From positions 4,386,354 to 4,450,353 of the forward strand of contig CATOTF010000002.1 in the NCBI GenBank assembly GCA_951813045.1: a DNA stretch of 64,000 nt, given 5' to 3'. Below, piece after piece: positions 10,621 through 18,844 of the stretch (its first letter is position 1; each line of letters opens with the position of its first letter). A model generated the notes under the pieces. It had not been told where the DNA came from. It worked only from the letters and a program-made list of their open reading frames with translations, and ran no database searches. This DNA is from an uncultured Rhizobiaceae bacterium. Its GTDB lineage: Bacteria; Pseudomonadota; Alphaproteobacteria; Rhizobiales; Rhizobiaceae. The translations under genes were made by a program, and so were the position numbers.

Positions 10621-11030
10621 TAAACCTCTGTATTCGCTGATGGTCATAAAGAGGCAGTTACCCAGGAGTTGGAACAATACAATGACACTCACAACAAAAT
10701 CGTTGAAAGCCACGATCTGGAGGCTTTTTGTCGCTTCATATAATGACAAACCTCTCTGGATTGCGCCCAAAGAAACTCCTGTTGGTGGACTCAATGTACC
10801 GCGCGGCACACTTGGATTTATCATCAAAAATCGAGGCAACCTTACCCACACGTTTGATCAGTTGATTGTCTCAGACGACGGTTTGGAGGGCGTGATGATT
10901 GGGACATATGATCTGATCATTCAAAAAAGCTGGTGAAAAAACAAGAGGCACCTACATCTTCGCCGTTAAGCGAGAGAGCAAAAGGTGGAAAATCGCGGCC
11001 GATATGTTCAACGAACATGTCAAGAAATGA
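10621..11030 (+). pseudogene. SnoaL/DUF4440-like (NTF2 fold) gene with two frameshifts
   Basis: Three frames join into one NTF2-fold protein. Frame A holds E-L-E-Q-Y-N-D-T-H ... S-H-D-L-E-A-F (10651-10740). Frame B continues Y-N-D-K-P-L-W-I-A-P-K-E-T-P-V and later G-T-Y-D-L-I-I-Q (to about 10930). Frame C ends R-G-T-Y-I-F-A-V ... R-W-K-I-A-A-D-M-F (stop 11028-11030). This is the DUF4440/SnoaL-like pattern, and a functional product is unlikely. The 5' end lacks a start codon. Confidence 0.65.
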
Positions 11031-11081
11031 GGGTGCCTGGCAATACAATCCCAACGTCCGGTCGGTGGACTTGTGGAGCAT

Positions 11082-11610
11082 TGTTCCCCGTCAGCATTCA
11101 TGAGACAGAGGTTTGATTTTTCTTAAGAGATGATTTTGGTTCATCGTAGCCCTTATGGAGCGAAGATGAGACATAAATCAGGAACCCAAGGATCAGGTTC
11201 AGAGAAATTGATCCGAACCATCAAACGCAAGACCCGCCGTCAGTATAGTGCGGAGGAAAAGATCCGCATTGTGCTTGATGGCTTGCGCGGTGAAGACAGC
11301 ATAGCTGAACTGTGCCGCCGTGAAGGTCTTGCTGAAAGCATGTACTACAAATGGTCGAAGGAGTTTATGGAGGCCGGTAAAAAGCGTCTGTCAGGCGATA
11401 TAGTGCGTGAGGCTTCCACCGATGAGGTCAAAGGTCTGCGCCGTGAAGCCCGTGATCTGAAGGAATGCGTGGCAGATCTCACGCTGGAAAACCGTCTTCT
11501 TAAAAAAAGCATGATCGCGGATGGGGAGGATATCGAATGAGATACCCAGCATCTGAGAAACTGGAAATCATCCGAATTGTTGAACAATCACATCTGCCAG
11601 CCAAGGTGAC
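11082..11610 (+). mobile_element. Truncated IS3-family element A (right end, OrfA, start of OrfB)
   Basis: Begins at the terminal repeat TGTTCCCCGTCAG and carries OrfA and the first 25 codons of OrfB. At 11610 it switches abruptly to the metallo-beta-lactamase fragment. The nucleotides match the intact element at 43565-45073 and differ at several sites from the otherwise equivalent remnant at 28724-29253. Confidence 0.85.
11166..11540 (+). CDS. IS3-family transposase OrfA (element A)
   Basis: 124 residues with an N-terminal helix-turn-helix (Y-S-A-E-E-K-I-R-I-V-L-D ... E-L-C-R-R-E-G) and a C-terminal leucine-zipper-like coiled coil, as in IS3 OrfA. The ATG at 11166 has GGAG six bases upstream; a longer frame from 11130 lacks one. 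Its stop overlaps the OrfB ATG by 4 bp, but OrfB is cut here, so this copy cannot move by itself. Confidence 0.8.
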   Translation: MRHKSGTQGSGSEKLIRTIKRKTRRQYSAEEKIRIVLDGLRGEDSIAELCRREGLAESMYYKWSKEFMEAGKKRLSGDIVREASTDEVKGLRREARDLKECVADLTLENRLLKKSMIADGEDIE

Positions 11611-12330
11611 GACCGAACTTGGCAACAAACATCTCTTCAAAACCGTGCCAGTCGCCGTACTTGGCTTTGAGCGCCGGATAAGCCACGCGGAGAATTTCCC
11701 CGATAGTTGCATCTTCTTCTGCCCGATCTAGGCGAGATAACAGTTCTGCTTCAACGAGTTCATGAAAGCCGACAGTCATCTCCCGGAATTCAATCAAGTC
11801 CCCGCGATCTCCGCGCCATCCATGACTGGGAACATAGTGTGCCGCTTTAAGGTCAATAAGGCGATCAAGAGCTCTGACGTATCCGGGATAATAGAAGTCC
11901 GGAAACCCAAATGGAGGAACGGTTCTCACAAACATCATGTCCGGCGCGAAGACGACGTTTTCTGAAGGAATGTGGAACCCATATAGTGTGTGTGAGAGCG
12001 AAAACGGCATGTAGAGTGCCTCAACTTCCACACCACCCAGGGTTATGGTCTCGTCGCCTGACAAAGTGCGGGTTGTTAGCGCAACCGTCTTCGCAGCTTC
12101 CGGCCAATCACCAAGGAGTTGATTTACATCTTTGTGGCCAATGACCTCCACCCCTTCAAACAGGTCTGAGCCGCGAGTGTGATCAAGGTGATGGTGGGAA
12201 TGAACCACCCATTTGATTTTCTCTCCTGGAAATTCATGCTCAATCGCCTCCTTCATTTCGGCCGCGTGTTTGATGGAGAATGTGTCGAAGACCGCCACAC
12301 CGTCAGCAGTGCGCAGTACCAGGGACCGGG
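11588..12330 (-). pseudogene. Metallo-beta-lactamase-fold hydrolase missing its N-terminus
   Basis: About 245 residues of an MBL-fold hydrolase with the zinc motif H-S-H-H-H-L-D-H and a later V-P-S-H-G-W. The 5' end is lost at the IS21 terminus (12330/12331); the open frame that continues to 12700 is only antisense of istA. The last codons (L-G-W-Q-M-stop) come from IS3 sequence, so the 3' end is lost too. The same double truncation occurs in inverted orientation at 28004 and 51669. Confidence 0.8.
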
Positions 12331-12439
12331 TGTGAATCCCGGAGACAAAATGACCACAGAAATGGTTGGGTAATCTGACCGTCGCGGAGTAAAATTCCGC
12401 ACTCTGACACCTTGTGCTTGTGAGTATTAGGTGGGGAAG

Positions 12440-13939
12440 ATGTATTCTGTGGATTTGTATAGTCGGGTGCGTCGAGCGTGCCATGTGGATGGGAAGAACA
12501 ATAGCGAGGTGGCCCGTTTGTTCGGGATTGATCGCAAAACCGTGGCGAAGATCCTGAAGCACTCGGTTCCGCCCGGTTATCAAAGAACGACCGCGCCTGT
12601 TCGCCCGAAGTTGGATCCGTTTGTTGGGATAATTGATCAGATCCTGAAAGACGACAAAAAGGTCATCAAAAAGCAACGGCACACAGCCAAGCGTATTCAT
12701 GCGCGGTTACGGGATGAGCACGGGTTCACTGGCGGGATCACCATTGTCACTGATTATGTGCGTGAGAAGCAAAGACGAACCCAGGAGGTGTTTGTTCCTC
12801 TGGTTCACGCGCCCGGCCATGCTCAGGTCGATTTTGGTGAGACGTTCGGCGTGATCGACGGTGTCGAACGCAAGCTGCATTACATCGCTATATCGTTGCC
12901 GCATTCGGATGCGTTCTTCATGAAGGCGTATCCGGCGGAAACAACAGAAGCCTTCTGTGACGGTCACAATGCTGCGTTTGCTTTCTTCGGCGGTGTGCCG
13001 TTGTCGATGCTCTACGACAACACCGTGATTGCAGTTGCAAAGATCCTGGGCGGTGGCAAACGGATACGCACGAGAACTTTCTCAGAGCTACAATCGCACT
13101 ATCTGTTTGAGGATAAGTTTGGTCGCCCTGGCAAAGGCAATGATAAAGGGAATGTCGAAGGCGTCATTGGTTACGGTCGCAGGAACTTTCTCATCCCAGC
13201 CCCACGGTTCGACAGCTTTGATGCCTTGAACGCCTGGTTGGAAGAATGCTGCCTGAAGCGTCAGGATGATGTTGTTCGCGGACATGGTGAGAGTATTGGT
13301 GAACGATTGCTGAGAGACCTGGACGCGCTGATGGCATTGCCCCCAACGCCATACGACGCGTGTGAAAAGTTTAGCACGCGGGCAACGTCAATCTCGATGA
13401 TCCGCTACCGCAATAATGATTACTCCGTTCCTGTCGCCTTTGCCCATCATGAGGTTCAGGTTCGCGGTTACATCCATGAGGTTGTGATTGGCAGTGGAAC
13501 CGAGATTATTGCCCGCCATCGTCGGTCTTATGAGAAGGCAGACATGATCTTCGACCCGCTTCACTATCTGCCCTTGCTGGAACAAAAGGTAGGTGCTCTC
13601 GATCAGGCGGCACCATTGCAAGGCTGGGGTTTACCCGATGCATTTGCGATCCTTCATCGTTTATTAGAAGCCCGCATGGGTAAGGCGGGAAAACGCGAGT
13701 ATGTTCAGATCCTGCGTCTGCTGGAAACTTTTGAGCTGGAGCACGTTCACGCCGCAATCCAACAAGCTTTGGATCTGGGTGCCATTGGCTATGATGCGAT
13801 CAAGCACCTTATTCTGTGCCGGATCGAGCGGCGACCGCCCAGGCTTGATCTCGACATCTACCCCTATTTGCCCAAAGCGGTGGTCGAGACGACAAAACCT
13901 GCCAGCTATGCCGTGCTGTTGTCGGAGGCGGCAGCATGA
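12440..13939 (+). CDS. istA: IS21 transposase IstA
   Basis: 499 residues. An N-terminal helix-turn-helix (about 14-40, G-I-D-R-K-T-V-A-K-I) is followed by an rve-type DDE core: first Asp in Q-V-D-F-G-E, second in L-Y-D-N-T-V, Glu in N-V-E-G-V-I-G. The ATG at 12440 follows AGGTGGGG and matches the usual IS21 start (M-Y-S-V-D-L-Y); a GTG at 12431 would add three residues. The istB ATG overlaps its stop by 4 bp. All motifs are intact, so it may be active. Confidence 0.92.
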   Translation: MYSVDLYSRVRRACHVDGKNNSEVARLFGIDRKTVAKILKHSVPPGYQRTTAPVRPKLDPFVGIIDQILKDDKKVIKKQRHTAKRIHARLRDEHGFTGGITIVTDYVREKQRRTQEVFVPLVHAPGHAQVDFGETFGVIDGVERKLHYIAISLPHSDAFFMKAYPAETTEAFCDGHNAAFAFFGGVPLSMLYDNTVIAVAKILGGGKRIRTRTFSELQSHYLFEDKFGRPGKGNDKGNVEGVIGYGRRNFLIPAPRFDSFDALNAWLEECCLKRQDDVVRGHGESIGERLLRDLDALMALPPTPYDACEKFSTRATSISMIRYRNNDYSVPVAFAHHEVQVRGYIHEVVIGSGTEIIARHRRSYEKADMIFDPLHYLPLLEQKVGALDQAAPLQGWGLPDAFAILHRLLEARMGKAGKREYVQILRLLETFELEHVHAAIQQALDLGAIGYDAIKHLILCRIERRPPRLDLDIYPYLPKAVVETTKPASYAVLLSEAAA

Positions 13940-14712
13940 ACGACACTGTTACCGATACACCGCAAGTTCTACTCAAACATCATCTGACCAAACTTCGGCT
14001 GCCAACCTTCCAGAGTGAATATACCAAACAGGCCCAACAATGTGCCGCTGAGAATAAGGATCATGTCCAATATCTCCTGCGGTTATGTGAGTTGGAGCTG
14101 ATTGAACGTGAGCGCCGAATGGTGGAGCGACGCATCAAAGCTGCGAAGTTCCCGGCAACCAAGAGCCTCGACAGCTTTGACTTCAAAACGATCCCGTCAG
14201 TGAACAAGGTGCTCGTGATGGAACTGGCCCGTTGCGAGTACGCTGCGAAACGCCAAAACATCATCGCGTTAGGACCAAGTGGAACCGGCAAAACCCATGT
14301 TGCCCTCGGCCTTGGACTGGCTGCCTGCCAAAAGGGGATGAAAGTCCGCTTCACCACGGCTGCTGCACTGGTTCATGAGATGATCGAGGCCGTTGATGAA
14401 CGTCGCTTGCAACGGCATCAAAAACAACTGGCAGCTCAAGACCTGCTGATCATTGACGAACTGGGCTTCGTCCCTCTCTCCAAAACCGGGGCGGAGTTGC
14501 TGTTCGAAGTAATCAGCCAACGGTATGAACGCGGTTCCATCATCATCACATCCAATCTACCATTCGACGAATGGACAGAGGTCTTCGGATCAGAACGCCT
14601 AACGGGCGCAATACTCGACCGGCTGACACACCACGTCCACATCCTGGAGATGAATGGTGAAAGCTACAGGTTGCACCAGAGCCGAAAACAAAAATCTGTT
14701 CAAATCAACTGA
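13936..14712 (+). CDS. istB: IS21 helper ATPase IstB
   Basis: 258-residue AAA+ ATPase that remodels target DNA for IstA. Walker A is G-P-S-G-T-G-K-T-H (about 115-123), Walker B is L-L-I-I-D-E-L-G-F, and a sensor region I-I-T-S-N-L-P follows. Translation is coupled to istA through ATGA. Confidence 0.93.
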   Translation: MNDTVTDTPQVLLKHHLTKLRLPTFQSEYTKQAQQCAAENKDHVQYLLRLCELELIERERRMVERRIKAAKFPATKSLDSFDFKTIPSVNKVLVMELARCEYAAKRQNIIALGPSGTGKTHVALGLGLAACQKGMKVRFTTAAALVHEMIEAVDERRLQRHQKQLAAQDLLIIDELGFVPLSKTGAELLFEVISQRYERGSIIITSNLPFDEWTEVFGSERLTGAILDRLTHHVHILEMNGESYRLHQSRKQKSVQIN

Positions 14713-14798
14713 CACTAAACCAGATCAAAAACACAAACGTCCCAAAATCTGGCCAATTTTACTCCGGGATCAAGACCCATTTTAGGCTGGGATTGACA

Positions 14799-14856
14799 GA
14801 AGATCGGCGGGAAGGTCCTCCATTTCGAGATCAAGTAGTGGTGCGTGATCAGTCAT
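14799..14856 (-). pseudogene. scpB-like gene, first 19 codons, cut by IS21
   Basis: M-T-D-H-A-P-L-L-D-L-E-M-E-D-L-P-A-D-L starts 2 bp after the DUF1403 stop and runs into IS21. In units 2 and 3 the frame resumes on the other side of IS21; here the other side is the metallo-beta-lactamase gene, so the rest is absent. Confidence 0.75.
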
Positions 14857-14858
14857 TG

Positions 14859-15092
14859 TCACACCCAGTACAATCGGAATTTGGATCGGCCGGTCAGTTC
14901 ATGAACGACACGCAGTTCAACAAGGCGATCACAAAGACGTCGTGCTGCACGCGGGGTCATTTCTAAACTGGTGCCGCGCGCAGTCGGCGACAGCATGGTT
15001 GAGGGCAGTATTGCGTCTTCAGTTTGAAACAGCTCAACTGCTGCATTTGCTCCTTTCGCGCGCAGCTTGCCGCAACAGGCGCGCAAGGTCAT
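14859..15092 (-). pseudogene. DUF1403-family protein, C-terminal fragment
   Basis: 77 codons aligning with the end of the second DUF1403 protein at 32967 (G-K-L-R-x-K-G, S/T-E-D-A-x-x-P-x-T-M-L, C-D-R-L-V-E-L, E-L-T-G-R). Just upstream another frame reads L-R-L-S-Y-D-L-A-R, also matching the family, so a frameshift lies near 15075; the N-terminal two thirds are not recognisable. It is directly upstream of scpB on this strand. Confidence 0.65.
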
Positions 15093-15264
15093 AGGATAAA
15101 CGCAAAGAACAAAAGTGGCAGACTTTCCGTCCGCCGCGGCAAAACTAAATCGCCGCTACAGTGGTCTTATTTGCCACCGCCGTACTCATAGTGATTTGCC
15201 CATGATAAGCCTCCTCACAGACGTGAATCACAATACAATCCAAAATAAAACTCATTGAATCAGG

Positions 15265-15891
15265 TCAAGGGTGGGACGCACTAGTAAAGGCATGATGTTT
15301 CTTGTAGTCATCAAACCCCCGTACCATTATAGCCTCTGTTGCAATTGACATTCGCATGGTTGGCTGGCTGTCCGAAAATTTTTCAACGATCCCATTCTTT
15401 ACAAGTTGAAAGAAATGGCAAAGCATAAATATCTCGTTTTCATAATGTCGCCTGGCAAATGTTGCTATATCATCTTCCGGAAACACGGGGGTTTTCAAAT
15501 GGGAAATTATGACACCGGCGTCGGGTTCTTCGTTAATTTTATGTAGGGTGTTCCCGATTGGCTTGTTATTTAGGATAGCCCATTTAAACGAATCTAATCC
15601 GCGAACTGCCGGAATTAACCCTGAATGGACATTATAAATTTTTGCCGAGTTCGCAAATTCTTTATCGATTAGGTTTGAACCGCAAACCAGGAAATATTTA
15701 TATTGATCGACAACCGCTTTCCAATCGTCATATTTGTAAATTTTCGATTTAAAGGCCTCTGCCAATGACTGAACGGACGGTCCTTCAAATTGAAATGGGC
15801 GGTGACGCACAAGAACTTCCCGTTCTTGCCTCTTTACAAAAGGCATGGTGAGAAAATCGATATTTAACTTTTCTCCGTATCGATTTTTCAA
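15265..15891 (-). CDS. Formyltransferase-fold protein, start uncertain
   Basis: 208 residues from a TTG. The core matches methionyl-tRNA/sugar formyltransferases: catalytic-type N-V-H (87-89), R-G-L-D-S, and Asp124 in E-P-D-A-G, spaced as in the family. It is a paralogue of the protein at 22641. Homology continues upstream of the TTG in the same frame to 15951 (K-K-L-C-I-L-T-Y-E-S-P-H, matching the paralogue's first strand), but no start codon is found: the frame begins directly after the TAA of the ankyrin gene, beside a run of eight A. Either a start codon was lost, or slippage or readthrough is used. Likely role: N-formylation of an amino sugar. Confidence 0.65.
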   Translation of the reverse strand: MKNRYGEKLNIDFLTMPFVKRQEREVLVRHRPFQFEGPSVQSLAEAFKSKIYKYDDWKAVVDQYKYFLVCGSNLIDKEFANSAKIYNVHSGLIPAVRGLDSFKWAILNNKPIGNTLHKINEEPDAGVIISHLKTPVFPEDDIATFARRHYENEIFMLCHFFQLVKNGIVEKFSDSQPTMRMSIATEAIMVRGFDDYKKHHAFTSASHP

Positions 15892-15954
15892 ACCAAATAC
15901 AAATTGTGCCGTCTTAAGGTGTGGTGATTCATAAGTAAGAATGCATAGTTTTTT

Positions 15955-16338
15955 TTAATTTCTTGTTTTTCCTTCTAAATATTCTGTCACAAGTATCGAC
16001 CGTTCAATTGAGTAGTCGAGTGCTGTTTTGCCATACTTATCTTTTTGATCGATTTTTGCACCGTATGATATTAGTAAGTTCATAAGATTAATTGAACCAC
16101 TGGCAAACGCATGGGTTTTGGCAAACATCAACGGTGTAGTGCCGTTACTATTTGCCAGATTGGGACTGGCTCCGCTTTCCAAGAGTAATCTTACGATCTC
16201 AAGTTTACCTCGCCGACACGCCTCAATTAAAACGGTTTGTCCCAATTCATTCTTAATATTTGGATCAGCGCCGGATTCAAGCAGCTCTCGAATTGTTCTA
16301 TCATCTCCGGCGATCAAGGTTTCCACTAAACTTTTCAT
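15955..16338 (-). CDS. Ankyrin-repeat protein
   Basis: 127 residues from the ATG at 16338, chosen because AGGGAG lies 5 bases upstream; an in-frame ATG at 16488 would add 50 residues without ankyrin character. Three full ankyrin repeats and a partial fourth are visible (I-R-E-L-L-E-S-G-A-D-P-N; I-V-R-L-L-L-E-S-G-A-S-P-N; L-M-N-L-L-I-S-Y-G-A-K-I; G-K-T-A-L-D-Y). A protein-binding role is expected; no partner is evident. The stop codon is immediately followed, in frame, by the formyltransferase reading frame. Confidence 0.75.
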   Translation of the reverse strand: MKSLVETLIAGDDRTIRELLESGADPNIKNELGQTVLIEACRRGKLEIVRLLLESGASPNLANSNGTTPLMFAKTHAFASGSINLMNLLISYGAKIDQKDKYGKTALDYSIERSILVTEYLEGKTRN

Positions 16339-16536
16339 AGACTCCCTATCACTCGCGTAATATTCGAATTTACTCAATTTTGGTATTGGTATAAACGCAC
16401 CTTCGCGTGGCTTGAAAGATGCAGAATGTTTGCAAAGCGTTAAGACATAACACTGTCTATATCTAAGTACAGCCCACAATTGCTGCAATCAGGGCACGAA
16501 ACCAGCTTCTGTCGTAAAACAAATGAAATCAATGGT

Positions 16537-16835
16537 TTAATTTTGAGTCTTACTCCCGATAAACGCCGTATTTTTCGCCACGTTCTTGGATATCATTTTG
16601 ATTGCGGCACTTAGTTTTCTAACTTCATCGATCTCTGTTATATTAAGCAAGAATTTGGAACCACGGTTCGGATAGAAGAGTACAGCCTCAATATTGAGAA
16701 AATTTTCATTGTCAATATATGTAACTAGATTGCTGATAAAATCACGATTTATAACAAACTCATTACCATTTTCTGAAAGATATAAATGAAAATTTTCATT
16801 TTTTATTGTCAGGTAATTTTGAACAATTCGACCTA
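16537..16835 (-). pseudogene. C-terminal half of a ~152-residue gene split by IS5
   Basis: 97 codons starting R-I-V-Q-N-Y-L-T-I-K. Joined to the N-terminal half at 17684-17845 after removing the IS and one TA, the frame is continuous (D-Q-I-L-E-L-G | R-I-V-Q-N-Y). I do not recognise the family. The longer frame to 17001 is antisense of the transposase and is not part of the gene. Confidence 0.75.
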
Positions 16836-17683
16836 GGTCTTGTTGACAAACTGGATTCCCAAATCGCCTGAAATCTGATTCAAGCTTCCTTTTGAGGAGG
16901 CTGTTGTGGCTCGATTGTTGATGGAAAACGCCGAATGGGCGTTCTTTGAACCGTTTCTGATTGGAATTCGCGGACGTGGTGGGCGTCCGGCAACGGATCA
17001 TCGATTGATCCTGGATGGGGTGTTCTGGATTGCACGCACCGGCGCACCTTGGCGTGACCTGCCTGAAGAGTTTGGCAAATGGTCGAGCGTTTACAGGCAG
17101 TTTCGCCGGTGGACGCTGTCAGGGTTGTGGGAGATGATCCTTGAAGCGCTGAATGAAAGCGGCATCATGCCAGATCAGGTTCAGATGATCGACAGCACTG
17201 TGATCCAGGCGCATCATTTGGCAGCAGGCGCAAAAGGGGGACTCAAAAACAAGGTTTTGGCCGCTCAAAAGGTGGCTTTACGACCAAGATCCACCTCATC
17301 ACCAATGCGCATGGCCTCCCTGTCAGAGCAGAGATAACCGGCGGCGAAGTCTCTGACTTCAAGGGATTTGACGCCTTGGTCGATGATGATTTACCCAACG
17401 CCAAAGTGTTTCTCGCTGATCGTGGCTACGACAGCGATCACATCCGCAGAACCATCGCTGAACGTGGCGGTACGCCAGTCATTCCCGGCAAAGCCAATCG
17501 CAAAGTCCCAATCCAGGTAGATGCAATCACCCATGCCCTGAGAAACCAGGTCGAGCGGTGCTTCAACAAACTCAAATGCTCACGCCGTCTGGCCACCCGG
17601 TACGACAAAACCGCAGCAAGCTATCTCGGATTCATTCAAATGGTAGCCGCGCGTCTCTGGATCAGAAGTTTGTCAACATGACC
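16836..17683 (+). mobile_element. IS5-family (IS427-like) element
   Basis: 848 bp with terminal repeats GGTCTTGTTGACAAACT and GGTCATGTTGACAAACT (16 of 17 matches) and a TA duplication on both sides. It carries one transposase in two frames. Confidence 0.85.
16906..17681 (+). CDS. IS5-family transposase, two overlapping frames
   Basis: OrfA (16906-17337) holds the N-terminal DUF4096-like domain and first catalytic Asp (Q-M-I-D-S-T). The second frame supplies F-T-T-K-I-H ... L-A-D-R-G-Y-D-S-D and the late C-F-N-K-L-K-x-x-R-R-L-A-T-R-Y with the catalytic Glu region. The switch occurs around the AAAAGG at about 17266. IS427-group elements normally express OrfAB by frameshifting, so this is probably functional organisation, not decay. 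Confidence 0.8.
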
Positions 17684-17845
17684 TAATTCAAGAATTTGAT
17701 CTAACATACGGGCACGTTCAGCGAGTTGGCCAAATTCGATCAAGCATTCTTCAGAAATTTTCATGTTTAATTTATTTTCTTGGAGCTCAGCTCGAAAAAT
17801 TTTGATTGGTATCTCCGAGGGCAGTATGAACGTAAATTCAGCCAT
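17684..17845 (-). pseudogene. N-terminal half of the gene split by IS5
   Basis: M-A-E-F-T-F-I-L-P-S ... L-D-Q-I-L-E-L, 54-55 codons ending at the TA target. It belongs with 16537-16835 and is present only in unit 1; unit 2 lost it in the IS3-associated deletion. Confidence 0.75.
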
Positions 17846-18267
17846 TATGCAAGTAGGCGCTTTGAAGATTCTCTATTTTGGTCTTGATTTCTGATCCAAT
17901 AGTTACATCGTGGAAATTGAGGGCCGGAATTCCCCGATAAAGCAGAGAGGTATTCACTCGCTCTCTGCCTGTTGGCTTTGATCAGTGAGGTTCAATTTGT
18001 TCAGCTGATATAAGTGGATTTTCGACCTGTAACTTGCACCTTGATGCCGCAGCCAAAATGAACCAGCTCGCAATGTTAGCCGCCATATTTACGAAGGTGC
18101 ACGTGATCTGGCGTCAGAGCTCTTGTATGTACCGATTGCTGTTCGCAAATGATTTTTTACATGTTCTCGGAAGTCGTTTCTATGTATCCGATGGGGTGGA
18201 CGCCCCTCCGACTGCATCTGTGTGCCAAGGTAGTAGTGTTGATAACCACTGCAAGGAGGAGACGTCC
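17846..18267. other. Gap; probable non-coding left part of an IS110-like element
   Basis: No gene recognised. The part close to 18268 is presumably the untranslated left end of the IS110 element that follows; the rest would hold the promoter of the IS5-split gene. Confidence 0.35.
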
Positions 18268-18635
18268 ATGGAAGAGATTAGCATAGTAGGCATTGATTTG
18301 GCCAAGAACGTATTTCAAGTTCATGGCGCGACATCTGAAGGAAAGCCAGTTTTTAGCAGAAAGTTCAGACGCGCAAAGCTGTTGGCCTTCATGTCTGATA
18401 CCCCAGAATGTATGGTGGCAATGGAAGCTTGTGCCAGTTTCCATCATTGGGGTCGCGAGATCGGAATGCTTGGCCATACGGTCAAACTTATCCCACCGGT
18501 ATATGTAAAGCCCTACGTCAAGCGTCAGAAGAATGACGCAAATGATGCTGAGGCGATTGCAGAGGCAGCGTCTCGCCTTACGATGCGTTTTGTTGCCGTG
18601 AAGAGTGTAGAGAAACAAGCATCGGCTATCCGCCT
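18268..18635 (+). pseudogene. IS110-family transposase, N-terminal fragment
   Basis: The ATG at 18268 follows AAGGAGGA. The sequence starts with the DEDD-domain signature I-V-G-I-D-L-A-K-N-V-F and continues through L-I-P-P-x-Y-V-K-P-Y and K-N-D-A-N-D-A-E-A-I to about codon 120, where similarity stops. The C-terminal transposase_20 domain is missing, so it is inactive. Confidence 0.85.
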
Positions 18636-18710
18636 CACTTTGCCCCTTGTTGAACGGTTTGACGAACTTTGCTGGAATAATGCGAGGCTCAAAACCAAGT
18701 TTGCCCAACG
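18636..18710 (-). pseudogene. Second IS110-like fragment, opposite orientation
   Basis: On the minus strand, K-L-G-F-E-P-R-I-I-P-A-K-F-V-K-P-F-N-K-G-Q reads as the same domain segment of a different IS110 transposase. It abuts the plus-strand fragment head to head. Confidence 0.6.
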
Positions 18711-18844
18711 GCCTTCTCTATTGCTTCGCAACATACTGATCTACAAAGCTCTGGGCCTGCGCCTGCGCCGTGGAGGCTTGGGCGCAGGCATCGATTGAGG
18801 TTTTTTGCGATCTGCGCCATACTGCATCGGATGCAGCAACCCGA

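Larger units (their letters stand above)
12331..14798 (+). mobile_element. IS21-family element, copy 1
   Basis: 2468 bp. Imperfect terminal repeats: TGTGAATCCCGGAG at the left and TGTCAATCCCAGCC (reverse complement) at the right. It encodes istA and istB. The left flank (metallo-beta-lactamase gene) and right flank (GAAGAT, scpB) come from different places and there is no target duplication, so this copy is a recombinant between IS21 insertions. Confidence 0.92.

Noticed and set aside
11588..12700. 370-residue metallo-beta-lactamase ORF
   Set aside because: Its first 120 or so residues are antisense of istA. Only 11588-12330 has MBL character; the same applies at 27634 and 51299.
15093..15264. 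Possible small gene or RNA between DUF1403 fragment and formyltransferase
   Set aside because: No start, ribosome site or stable structure found; probably decayed DUF1403 sequence.
16836..17001. N-terminal part of the 154-residue ORF at 16537-17001
   Set aside because: Antisense of the IS5 transposase; the true N-terminus lies beyond the IS at 17684-17845.
18157..18708. 183-residue minus-strand ORF
   Set aside because: Apart from a short IS110-like start (18636-18710) it is antisense of the IS110 fragment at 18268.
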